From Xanthocytophaga flava (GTDB lineage Bacteria; Bacteroidota; Bacteroidia; Cytophagales; 172606-1): 64,000 bases of DNA. The stretch spans positions 1 to 64,000 of the forward strand of contig NZ_JASJOR010000018.1 in NCBI RefSeq assembly GCF_030068545.1, written 5' to 3'. The notes beneath the pieces are model-generated. The model did not search any database, had not been told where the DNA came from, and saw only the letters and a list, made by a program, of their open reading frames with translations. Shown here piece by piece: positions 43,185 to 51,780 of the stretch. Both the position numbers and the translations under genes were made by a program. Position 1 is the stretch's first letter; each line of letters begins with the position of its first letter.

Positions 43185-43874
43185 ATGAAACAGAAAATTG
43201 TTGTACTGACCGGAGCTGGAATCAGTGCAGAAAGTGGAATCGCTACATTTAGAGATTCCAATGGATTGTGGGAAGGACATGATGTCATGTCTGTAGCTTC
43301 ACCTGAAGGATGGAAACGTAATCCAGAACTGGTGCTCGATTTTTACAATCAACGCCGGAAACAGGCTAAGACCGTAGAGCCTAATGCGGCTCACTATGGA
43401 TTAGCTAAGCTTGAAGAAAAGTATAATGTGGTTATTGTAACACAAAACGTAGATAACCTGCATGAAAGAGCCGGATCAACTAAGGTAATGCACTTGCATG
43501 GAGAACTGTTTAAATCACGCAGCACAGTTGATCCTTCACTTGTCTATGAGATGGATGGATGGGAAATTAAGCTTGGAGATACTTGTGAGAAAGGATCGCA
43601 GTTGCGTCCGGATATTGTATGGTTTGGAGAAGCAGTACCTCTAATAGAAAAGGCTGTAATTCAGGCTTTGTCCGCTGACATTTTTATGGTGATTGGTACC
43701 TCTTTGGTTGTGTATCCTGCTGCCGGACTAATTGACTATGTACCTATAGAAGTACCTAAATATGTTATAGATCTTAACATGCCGTATGTGGCTCCACGTC
43801 CTAATCTGCATCTGATTGAGGCGAAAGCAAGTGAAGGCGTAACCAAGCTGGTGGAAGAGCTAATAAGCAAATAA
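43185..43874 (+). CDS. cobB: Sir2-type NAD-dependent deacylase
   Basis: Sirtuin of 229 residues, which removes acyl groups from lysine using NAD. The motifs are GAGISAESGIATFRD (10-24), TQNVDNLH (86-93), the catalytic His105 in MHLHGEL, and RPDIVWFGE. Tyr54-x2-Arg57 in LDFYNQRRK matches the Y-x2-R motif of class III sirtuins that accept succinyl groups. The zinc module is missing its cysteines: a single Cys remains in GDTCEKG. It lies 93 bp upstream of and divergent from the HD gene. Gene symbol by family only. Confidence 0.9.
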   Translation: MKQKIVVLTGAGISAESGIATFRDSNGLWEGHDVMSVASPEGWKRNPELVLDFYNQRRKQAKTVEPNAAHYGLAKLEEKYNVVIVTQNVDNLHERAGSTKVMHLHGELFKSRSTVDPSLVYEMDGWEIKLGDTCEKGSQLRPDIVWFGEAVPLIEKAVIQALSADIFMVIGTSLVVYPAAGLIDYVPIEVPKYVIDLNMPYVAPRPNLHLIEAKASEGVTKLVEELISK

Positions 43875-43977
43875 CTCTACTGATAGTGACATCGTAATTG
43901 TAAAGTTAAATTCGACAGGGCTATAACCTATTTAGTGTGTAGTCCTGTTTTCTTTTGCTAACAATCATAATTAGTAC

Positions 43978-44664
43978 ATGGAGATTTTTGAGGGATATAT
44001 TTACCCATTGGCAGAACGCTATCAGAAGCAGAGGAACACTACATATGCTCAGGCTATGAGCCAATATATGAGGAATCAGTTTGATTTTTTTGGCATCAAA
44101 CATCCACAACGCCGAATACTTGATAGGCAGTTTGTCAGAGAGTATGGACTACCAGAAAAGGCAGATTTAGAGAGGATGCTTCCTGAATTATGGCAGCAAA
44201 CCGAGCGGGAATTCCAGTATTTTGCTATAGACCTGGCCGTTTCCTGTAACTATTATCGGCAGGAAAGTTCTCTTAAGCTGATCGAAAAAATGATTGTACA
44301 ACGATCCTGGTGGGATACTGTTGATGCTGTTTCTTCAGGATTGGTAGCGCCTTATTTTCGCTATTTTCCTGAGAAAATGCATGATATAGCTTATCAATGG
44401 ATTGCATCTGAAAATATATGGCTACCACGGGTAGCTATAACTTTTCAACGAAAGTATAAAAAGCTGACTGATCAGAAATTGTTGTTTGATCTAATTCGTC
44501 TGCGTACTGATTCAAAAGAATTTTTTATTCAAAAAGGAATTGGATGGGCTCTACGCGAATATGCCTATACAAATCCTGAAGCAGTTCAGGATTTTGTGTC
44601 AACACAGTCTATGTCTAACCTAAGCAAGCGAGAAGCTTTAAAACATATAGGCGGAAATAACTAA
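43978..44664 (+). CDS. AlkD-like DNA alkylation repair protein
   Basis: HEAT-like repeat protein of 228 residues, resembling AlkD, which removes alkylated bases such as 3-methyladenine. Family features: the SWWDTVDAVSSGLV segment (about 103-116) with the Trp/Asp pair used for catalysis, WLPRVAITFQ (Arg at about residue 144), and FIQKGIGWALREYAYTNP. Six alpha-helical repeats fill the sequence. It starts with ATG at 43978. It stands alone, followed by a hairpin terminator. Confidence 0.88.
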   Translation: MEIFEGYIYPLAERYQKQRNTTYAQAMSQYMRNQFDFFGIKHPQRRILDRQFVREYGLPEKADLERMLPELWQQTEREFQYFAIDLAVSCNYYRQESSLKLIEKMIVQRSWWDTVDAVSSGLVAPYFRYFPEKMHDIAYQWIASENIWLPRVAITFQRKYKKLTDQKLLFDLIRLRTDSKEFFIQKGIGWALREYAYTNPEAVQDFVSTQSMSNLSKREALKHIGGNN

Positions 44665-44667
44665 AAG

Positions 44668-44700
44668 CCAAAGCTACCTGTTGATGGTAGCCTTGGTTTT
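44668..44700 (+). terminator. Terminator after AlkD-like gene
   Basis: 11-bp stem with one mismatch (CCAAAGCTACC / GGTAGCCTTGG, 44668-44678 and 44686-44696), 7-base loop, then TTTT. Between the convergent AlkD-like and 44722- genes. Confidence 0.75.
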
Positions 44701-44721
44701 ATAGTTTAATTCTACTCATAC

Positions 44722-45114
44722 TTATTTTTCTTTTTCCCCTCGGGTTTCCAGTCCATTGTAATAGATCTTGATACTGGATACTTTCTTTGTATCATTTCTC
44801 AGAAAAGTGACAGTTACATCGACAGAGTTATCAGGAGAGGTAATAGAAAACACATCAGGTACTTTGGTAGGGCTGAGAGGCATAGCCTGGGTCTGAGTAT
44901 CTGTGTGTCCATACAATTTGCCACCCTCCAATGTGACAATCGCTTTACTGAAATCATTGTTTCCTTTTACGTTATAAGTGCCAACATACTCCTGAAGAAT
45001 GGCAACACTATCGGGTTTGCTATCGTCTGGTTTATTTCCAGAAGACTGGGCAACAGAAGTAGCATATACAGCTAGAAAAAATACAAAAATACTTAGAGTG
45101 CGTAGTACTTGCAT
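44722..45114 (-). CDS. Exported protein, DUF3471-like
   Basis: Secreted protein of 130 residues with a signal peptide (ending near VAQSS). The mature part is YVGTYNVKGN...FSKAIVTLEGGKLYGHT..., then VFSITSPDNSVDVTVTFLRNDTKKVSSIKIYYNG. This recalls the C-terminal lipocalin-like domain (DUF3471) that follows beta-lactamase-type enzymes, here occurring alone. Function unknown. It is preceded by a 328-bp intergenic spacer. Confidence 0.6.
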   Translation of the reverse strand: MQVLRTLSIFVFFLAVYATSVAQSSGNKPDDSKPDSVAILQEYVGTYNVKGNNDFSKAIVTLEGGKLYGHTDTQTQAMPLSPTKVPDVFSITSPDNSVDVTVTFLRNDTKKVSSIKIYYNGLETRGEKEK

Positions 45115-45442
45115 AGTTTAAAAAGGGTTTAGGTGAATAAGAGGATTGGATAAATGTGTGTTGAAATATAAATAAATTATGTTTTGTTTCTTCTCTTTCT
45201 CCTAATAATAGTTTTAAATCTATACAAGCGGTATATTTTATCTGTCAAAGGTATAAGGACTTGTCTCGTAGGTATTTAAATAAAAAATGAATCGGATAGT
45301 ATTGTTGTGTTGTATCAGACTATTTTAAATAGATAGGAAATCAGTCTTATCGGAAGGAATAATATTTCTCTTTAAATATTACAACGTGTACATTTTCAGG
45401 GGAATAAACGTTACCTTTGTATATTGTTCACTATCTGTTATC
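45115..45442. other. Divergent spacer, nothing recognised
   Basis: About 330 bp between the DUF3471-like gene and the TraB-fusion gene. AT-rich, no ORF, repeat or hairpin supported. It must hold promoters for both. Confidence 0.4.
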
Positions 45443-48400
45443 ATGAGAATTTATCTGAGTATTGCTCTTATCGGGTTGACTTGTTTTAGTTCCTTTGCAC
45501 AAAATTCAGCAGTTAAGTATCAGGGGTTACTTTGGGAAATATCAGGAAAGAATCTTCAGAAGCCTTCCTATCTGTTTGGAACCATGCACGTAAGCTCTAA
45601 AGTCGCCTTTCATCTGGGTGATGCTTTTTATACTTCTATCCGTAATGCTGAAGTAGTTGCTCTGGAAACAAATCCGGATGAAATGCAGGATGATTATACT
45701 CAGTCCATTTTTCAAAAAGCCCGCTCTGAACAATATAAGCGTAAAAGTGGACGGTTGTCCTCAGACGAGTTTACAATTTCAGATTATAAGAAATTGCTTC
45801 AGGCAGCTTTATCTTATGATCCGGAGATGTTAAATCAGTTGCTGTACAGGTCTTACATGGATATGGAAGATTTTGAAGAAAATACGTTTCTGGATCTGTA
45901 TATCTATCAGGTAGGCAAGAGATTAGGCAAACGGGCTACGGGTGTAGAGAATTTTCGGGAGTCTGAACAACTGGTTCTGGAAGCGCTGAAAGATATGGCA
46001 GAAGAGATGAAGCAAAAGAAAACGCGAAGCAGAGAGGTTGATGAGGATGACTATCGGATGCTACAACCCCATGTGCTGACAGATGCATATCGGAGTGGAA
46101 ATCTGGATTTATTGGATTCATTATCCCGGAAGCAGTATCAGTCAGATGCATTTCTGGAGAAATTCCTTTATAAAAGGAATGAGAATATGTTCCATTCCAT
46201 TGACTCTATTATTCAGAAATCCAGCTTGTTTGTTGGAGTAGGGGCTGCTCACCTGCCTGGTGATAGAGGATTAATTAATATGCTTCGTAAAGCCGGATAT
46301 ATGGTGAAGCCTATAAAAATGGGCGAAAGGGACAGTGAACAGAAAGACCTGATTGAAAAATTGCGTGTAGATAGAGAATTCTCCAGACAAGTATCAGATG
46401 ATGGTTGGTTTCAGGTAGAGATGCCCGGTAAATTATATGACTTTTCAACTCCCAATCTGCTTGCTCAACGGCAATATGCAGACTTGGCTAATGGTGCTTA
46501 CTATGCTGTGAGCCGGGTTAAAACAAATGGGCTATTTTTAGGACAAACACCTGAACAAGTGCTTGATCGTGTAGATAGCCTGTTGTATGAACATATTCCT
46601 GGGAAAATATTGTCCAAAACTCCTGTCACGAAAAATGGCTATCAGGGGTTTAATGTGAAAAATCGTTCACGACGTGGCGATATGCAGCGATATCAGATCC
46701 TGATAACTCCTTTTGAGGTCTTTATCTTTAAAATGAGTGGTAATGGAGATTATATTGAAGGGAAAGAAGCTGACAGATTTTTTAGTTCTATTCAGTTAAA
46801 AGAAATAAATGCTGCAAGCTGGCTTCCCTATACACCATCAACTGGAGGGTTTCAGGTAAATCTTCCTCATGTTCCTGTATCAAATGAGCATACAGATGCC
46901 AGTATATTACATGAATGGGAAGCCTGGGACAAGATTACCGGAAATAGTTATATGATACTTCAGAAGAACGTTAACGAACTGCGAACGTTGGAAGAAGATA
47001 CAACAGACCTGAGTATCATAGAAGAAAGCTTTCTGAAGTCCGATTTCATCAAAAAGACAGTATCTCGCAAATTATCTACCTACAAAGGATATCCTTGTCT
47101 GGAAGTTATAAGTAAAACAAAATATGGAACCAACAATGTGACAAGATTCCTTTTGAAAGGAACACACTATTATATCATATCCGGAAACTATAAAAAAGAT
47201 AGAAAGACAGTTGATAAGTTCTTCAACTCGTTTGCTTTTAAAGAGTTTTCACAGGGTGCCTTGGAAGCCTATACAGATACAACTTTGCGTTTCTCTGTGA
47301 GGATTCCTAAAGGGAGTGAACCAGGGGAAGGGGAGAAACTCAAAAACCTGTATGAAGACTATATGCCGGAAATTAGCCCAAAAGAAGAAGATTACAGAGT
47401 AGTAGAGAAGATGTTAACTTTTAGAGCTCCTGCTTCCGGAGAAGAAATAACAGTGGCTTATCAGAAGTTCCCCAAGTATTATAGCTTCCGCAATGAAAAT
47501 AAATTTCTAGAATCTGAGTTACAGGGGATTGTTGCAGGAAAGATTGTTAGAAAAAAAGAGAAAACTGTGTTGAATGATGCCTCGGGAGTATATATCGTAT
47601 TACAGGATACCAATAGTTCCCGTTGCCTGTTATACAGATTAGTGCAACGTAACCGAATTTTATATACTTTAAGTGCTGTTTCAGATACATTACAAGGGCA
47701 GACTGCTTTTATAAAGACCTTCTTTGATAGCTTTACTCCAATAGGAGATCCTGTAGGAAAATCATTGTATGTAAGTAAGGCAACTGAATTTCTGGATGAT
47801 TTTACAAGTAAGAATGTGGAGACACGGCAAAAAGCCAAAGAGTCCATTCATTATGTGGAATTTCAGGATAGTGATGCGCCTCGTCTGATTAAACTTATTC
47901 AACAGGCCAATGCCAAAGAAAAAGGCTATCTGGATACTAAACGATTGTTGATAGGACAATTAGGTACATTGCACCATCCACAAATTTTACCTTTTCTGAA
48001 ATCTGCCTATCAGAATACAAATGATACTACTACGTTACAATATGCTATTCTGAATGCCTTAACATTACAAAAGACTCAGGAAGCTTATACTGTTTTTAAA
48101 GAGATTGTTTTAAACGAGCCACCCATTTTTAATTCTCAAACAGATCTTAATGGATTATTTTATCCATTACGGGATTCACTCGCCTTGACAAAACATCTTT
48201 TTCCTGATCTGTTGAAACTGGCTTCCTTGTCCGATTACAGAGATCCGGTATATGGTACACTGGCTTTGTTAGTTGATAGTAGTTTTGTTAATTCCAAGAC
48301 CTACGACTCGTATCTGGGACAAATGATTTATGATGCTCGTATTGCCACCAAAAGACATTTTGCACAGGAGGAAGAACGGAAAATGGCTGAAGAATCTGAA

Positions 48401-49051
48401 GATGAGGATTCCTATTATGAATATGAGGGAGACACTAATTCTGGATTAACCAATTTTGCCACTTTGCTGGCTCCATACCGGGATCAGAATAAAAACGTTG
48501 ACAGATTATTTGGGCGGTTACTACAATCCAGTGATAATTCAACGGTAATTGAGGTAGTGAAAGTATTATTGAAAAACAAACAGAATGTATCTGATAGCTT
48601 GCTTGAACAATTAGCCTCAGATAACAAATACAGGGCACTTTTGTATACAAAGCTACAAAGCATCAACCGATTGGATAAATTTCCAAAACGATATGCTTCA
48701 CAGGAGTTGATTGCCCGAAGTTTATTGTATCAGCAAAGAGGATATAATACTACAACAGATACGCTGGTCTTTATAAATAAACAGGTGACCGGATATAGCC
48801 TTAAAAAAGGATATGTGTATTTCTACAAATACAAGAAGTCTGAAAATGATGAATGGTATATTGCTATCAGTGGTTTGCAACCGCTAAACGAAAAACAAAT
48901 AGATACAGAGGCTTCACTGGTAAGAATGACAGAAAAGAAAATTCGTAAAGGAAAGCCATTAACAGAACAGTTTGCAAAAGCACTGCGAGATCTGAAACTG
49001 GAAGAACATAGAGATGATATTTCGATGGAGGTATCGTCCTTGCTGGAATAA
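45443..49051 (+). CDS. Giant TraB/GumN-domain protein with beta and HEAT-like domains
   Basis: Exported protein of 1202 residues, start at the ATG at 45443 (MRIYLSIALIG), which begins a signal peptide ending near SFAQ. N-terminal TraB/GumN domain (about 20-300), a metalloprotease-like fold with YLFGTMHVS, ALETNPDEM and the VGAAHLPGDRGLINML motif. TraB proteins usually end here. This one continues for about 900 residues. Three beta-rich domains of about 150 residues follow, each closing in an FF-x-S-F/I motif (RFFSSIQLKE, KFFNSFAFKEF, TFFDSFTPIG). A HEAT-like helical region then runs from about 775 to 1000, followed by a charged C terminus. It is flanked by intergenic spacers and may act as an envelope platform. 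Confidence 0.8.
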   Translation: MRIYLSIALIGLTCFSSFAQNSAVKYQGLLWEISGKNLQKPSYLFGTMHVSSKVAFHLGDAFYTSIRNAEVVALETNPDEMQDDYTQSIFQKARSEQYKRKSGRLSSDEFTISDYKKLLQAALSYDPEMLNQLLYRSYMDMEDFEENTFLDLYIYQVGKRLGKRATGVENFRESEQLVLEALKDMAEEMKQKKTRSREVDEDDYRMLQPHVLTDAYRSGNLDLLDSLSRKQYQSDAFLEKFLYKRNENMFHSIDSIIQKSSLFVGVGAAHLPGDRGLINMLRKAGYMVKPIKMGERDSEQKDLIEKLRVDREFSRQVSDDGWFQVEMPGKLYDFSTPNLLAQRQYADLANGAYYAVSRVKTNGLFLGQTPEQVLDRVDSLLYEHIPGKILSKTPVTKNGYQGFNVKNRSRRGDMQRYQILITPFEVFIFKMSGNGDYIEGKEADRFFSSIQLKEINAASWLPYTPSTGGFQVNLPHVPVSNEHTDASILHEWEAWDKITGNSYMILQKNVNELRTLEEDTTDLSIIEESFLKSDFIKKTVSRKLSTYKGYPCLEVISKTKYGTNNVTRFLLKGTHYYIISGNYKKDRKTVDKFFNSFAFKEFSQGALEAYTDTTLRFSVRIPKGSEPGEGEKLKNLYEDYMPEISPKEEDYRVVEKMLTFRAPASGEEITVAYQKFPKYYSFRNENKFLESELQGIVAGKIVRKKEKTVLNDASGVYIVLQDTNSSRCLLYRLVQRNRILYTLSAVSDTLQGQTAFIKTFFDSFTPIGDPVGKSLYVSKATEFLDDFTSKNVETRQKAKESIHYVEFQDSDAPRLIKLIQQANAKEKGYLDTKRLLIGQLGTLHHPQILPFLKSAYQNTNDTTTLQYAILNALTLQKTQEAYTVFKEIVLNEPPIFNSQTDLNGLFYPLRDSLALTKHLFPDLLKLASLSDYRDPVYGTLALLVDSSFVNSKTYDSYLGQMIYDARIATKRHFAQEEERKMAEESEDEDSYYEYEGDTNSGLTNFATLLAPYRDQNKNVDRLFGRLLQSSDNSTVIEVVKVLLKNKQNVSDSLLEQLASDNKYRALLYTKLQSINRLDKFPKRYASQELIARSLLYQQRGYNTTTDTLVFINKQVTGYSLKKGYVYFYKYKKSENDEWYIAISGLQPLNEKQIDTEASLVRMTEKKIRKGKPLTEQFAKALRDLKLEEHRDDISMEVSSLLE

Positions 49052-49078
49052 GGTAACGCTATTGATTAACACAAAAAT

Positions 49079-49114
49079 AAAAACGCCATAGATTCATGAA
49101 TCTATGGCGTTTTT
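49079..49114 (+). terminator. Terminator after TraB-fusion gene
   Basis: Perfect 36-bp palindrome, left arm AAAAACGCCATAGATTCA (49079-49096) and right arm 49097-49114, followed by ATTTAA. Strong intrinsic terminator. Confidence 0.85.
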
Positions 49115-49394
49115 ATTTAACGGATTAAAGTTTATGGCATTTGTTTTAAGTTGATTGAATACAGAGAATACTTTTTCTCAACACAATGTTTTTGTTTTCG
49201 TATATATACTCATTATATCATATCTCAATAACCCAAAATAGTAATACCAGTATAAGTTATATGATGAGTGGCATACTATTTTTACATTTTGACGTTAAAT
49301 CTTCCAGATAGATTTGGGTAATGCTAAGAAAATGAGGGCTGAACAGGTACCACTCTATTTTGAAACTGGGGATTATCGTGTATTTTTGTGGACT
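49115..49394. other. Intergenic spacer, nothing recognised
   Basis: About 280 bp after the terminator, AT-rich, without a supported feature. It should hold the promoter of the WG-repeat protein. Confidence 0.4.
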
Positions 49395-51623
49395 ATGACT
49401 AGTTATTTCTTGAGATTCGTTTTTATACTTTGTTTTATTGTTTCTTCTAATGCTTTTGCTGATAATATTCCCACTGTGGCAAAAGATCCGTCTGGATTAT
49501 ATGGTTACAAAGATGCAGAAGGTAAGTATGTAATTCCTGCACAGTTTGATCAGGCATTTCCTTTTAGTAATGGTTCTGCACGGGTTATCTGGAAAGGAGG
49601 ATGGTATTTGATTAATACCCGAGGTAAATTTCTGACAAAAAAATCCTTTTCCAATATTAGTATTTTTCGGAATGGGCTGGCTGTTGTAACCATTCGAGGG
49701 AATAATACAGAACTATTGCATGGACTCATAAATGAAAAAGGAGACCAGATTGTGCCTCCTCAATATCAGTACTTTACTCCAGAGCCTAACTATCGTTACT
49801 TTATCGCTGGTATAGAACTTAGTGGTAAAGGCGAAAGCAGTAAGGTTAGTTTCGGTTTACTTGACCCGGCTGGTAAAGTTATTATTCCTTTAAATTTTTC
49901 GGCTATTCGGCATTCTAACTTTCAGCTATTTATTGGAAAAGATCAGTCCGCACGCTGGGAGGCTTTCGATGCCTCTGGAAAGTCCTTATTTGGTGGAAAA
50001 TACGATAATATCAAAGAGTTTGATGCTGAACTGGCTTGTGTAAAAGTAAATGGAAAATGGGGTATTGTGAATGCTGCTGGAAAAATGGTTGTAAAACCCG
50101 CTTATCGGGATATTATTAAGAAAGCTACCCGCTCCTATGATCTTTTACCATTTATTCAATGGAAGGTGGTAGATCAGAAACAACAAACTCTTTTAACGAT
50201 GGAATATGAGGATGTACGTCCGGTACATCCGGTTTTATACAGTTATCAGATTGAAGGAAAAGTTGGTTTGCTGGATGAAAAGGGGGGGCGTATTACTCAG
50301 CCATTGTATGATGAAATTCAGCCATTTGTAAAGGAAATGGCTATTGTACGGGAAAAAGACACTTATGGTGTAATTAACTCCAAAGGTAATGTGATGATTC
50401 CCTTGCAATATCAGAAGATAGACATTGATACAGCTACATTGTTGCTTCGGGTGCAGTCCAATGGTAAATGGGGAGTATTAAATAAAGCTAATCGTACCAT
50501 TGTTCCCTCTCAATACGATACAATTCGGGTACAACGTTATGGTATGTTTACTGCCAGAAAAGACACCCTTTGGCAATTGCTTGATGCAACAGGACAACCT
50601 GTCGGGGATCAGACATTTACGCAACTAGGAGATATTCAGAATCTATACGCTGTGGCATACAGACAAAAACAGGTAGGTCTGGTTAATCTTCGTGGTTCCT
50701 GGGCTATCGAACCTGTATTTGATAATTTGCGGATTGTCAATGAATATATCGCACAATATTATACAGGGGGGCGTTCCGGGCTGATTTCGATTCTGACGAA
50801 AGAAATGCTGATAGAGGCTGATATGGTAGAACCCATACATAATTATCTGAGAGTTATTGCCAAAGGAAAATATGGAGTCTGGAACTCACGTGGCAAAGAG
50901 GTGATACCCGTGCAATATGATTATATCTCAGATTTTACTGAAGACAGTGTCCTAACCGTATTTCAAAAGAAAAATAAAGGATTGATAAACCTTCAGGGGC
51001 GAGTAATTCTAAAGCCTTCTCCTTTATATGAAGAATTGTTGGTTATGAAAAATGAGAGGGTTGGAATAAAACTGAAAAACAAATATGGTTTTGTAGATAA
51101 GAATGGTAAACTTCGGATAGCAAACCGCTACGAAGGCATAGGTAATTTCTCTGAGAATATGGCTGCTGTGAAGATTCTTGGAAAATGGGGCTTTATCAAT
51201 AAAGCAGAAGAGTTGGTCATTCAACCCAATTATGAAGCTGTCGGGCAATTTGAACATGGGGCTGCGCCTGTAAAGAAAAATGGTAAATGGGGATTGGCCT
51301 CAAAGACTGGAAAAGAGATTTTAAAATGTAATTATGATGGGGTAAACTGGCAGCCTACCGGGCGATATACAATCAGTTTGAATGGAAAAAAAGGTTTGGC
51401 TGATGCTTCAGGCAGAGAGATTTTTCCTCCCAGATATGATCTTGTGGCAGATAATGATAATGGGTTTGTTATGTTGGGAAAAAATAATAAATTAGGCTTA
51501 TCTGATAACAAAGGATATGATGTGCTGCCAGTTATCTATGACAGATTGTATTTTAATTCATCCAAGAATTTTTATATCACAGGTATAGAATCACCCATAC
51601 AAAAGTTTGTATATCAGCCTTAG
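49395..51623 (+). CDS. WG-repeat protein, exported
   Basis: Exported protein of 742 residues, start at the ATG at 49395 (MTSYFLRFVF), giving a signal peptide that ends near AFAD. The frame is open from TTG at 49314. Nearly the whole mature part is about 20 WG-type repeats of about 35 residues, of the form GKWGxxNxxGKxVIPxxYDxI. Examples are GLYGYKDAEGKYVIPAQFDQ, GKWGIVNAAGKMVVKPAYRD, GKYGVWNSRGKEVIPVQYDY and GKWGFINKAEELVIQPNYEA. WG proteins are thought to mediate protein or surface contacts; function here unknown. It lies 157 bp upstream of the OmpA/PD40 gene on the same strand. Confidence 0.9.
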   Translation: MTSYFLRFVFILCFIVSSNAFADNIPTVAKDPSGLYGYKDAEGKYVIPAQFDQAFPFSNGSARVIWKGGWYLINTRGKFLTKKSFSNISIFRNGLAVVTIRGNNTELLHGLINEKGDQIVPPQYQYFTPEPNYRYFIAGIELSGKGESSKVSFGLLDPAGKVIIPLNFSAIRHSNFQLFIGKDQSARWEAFDASGKSLFGGKYDNIKEFDAELACVKVNGKWGIVNAAGKMVVKPAYRDIIKKATRSYDLLPFIQWKVVDQKQQTLLTMEYEDVRPVHPVLYSYQIEGKVGLLDEKGGRITQPLYDEIQPFVKEMAIVREKDTYGVINSKGNVMIPLQYQKIDIDTATLLLRVQSNGKWGVLNKANRTIVPSQYDTIRVQRYGMFTARKDTLWQLLDATGQPVGDQTFTQLGDIQNLYAVAYRQKQVGLVNLRGSWAIEPVFDNLRIVNEYIAQYYTGGRSGLISILTKEMLIEADMVEPIHNYLRVIAKGKYGVWNSRGKEVIPVQYDYISDFTEDSVLTVFQKKNKGLINLQGRVILKPSPLYEELLVMKNERVGIKLKNKYGFVDKNGKLRIANRYEGIGNFSENMAAVKILGKWGFINKAEELVIQPNYEAVGQFEHGAAPVKKNGKWGLASKTGKEILKCNYDGVNWQPTGRYTISLNGKKGLADASGREIFPPRYDLVADNDNGFVMLGKNNKLGLSDNKGYDVLPVIYDRLYFNSSKNFYITGIESPIQKFVYQP

Positions 51624-51780
51624 AGGTATAACTCTGACGTTGGATTGAATTATAGAAATCCAAGAGGTTGATACAAAGGAATATTCACTAATTCTGACTT
51701 CTGTGAGACAGCCAATTGGTATACAGAAATCGAATAGTGTTTTACGCTCATTTTAGTACATTGTATACCCGCTTACAACT

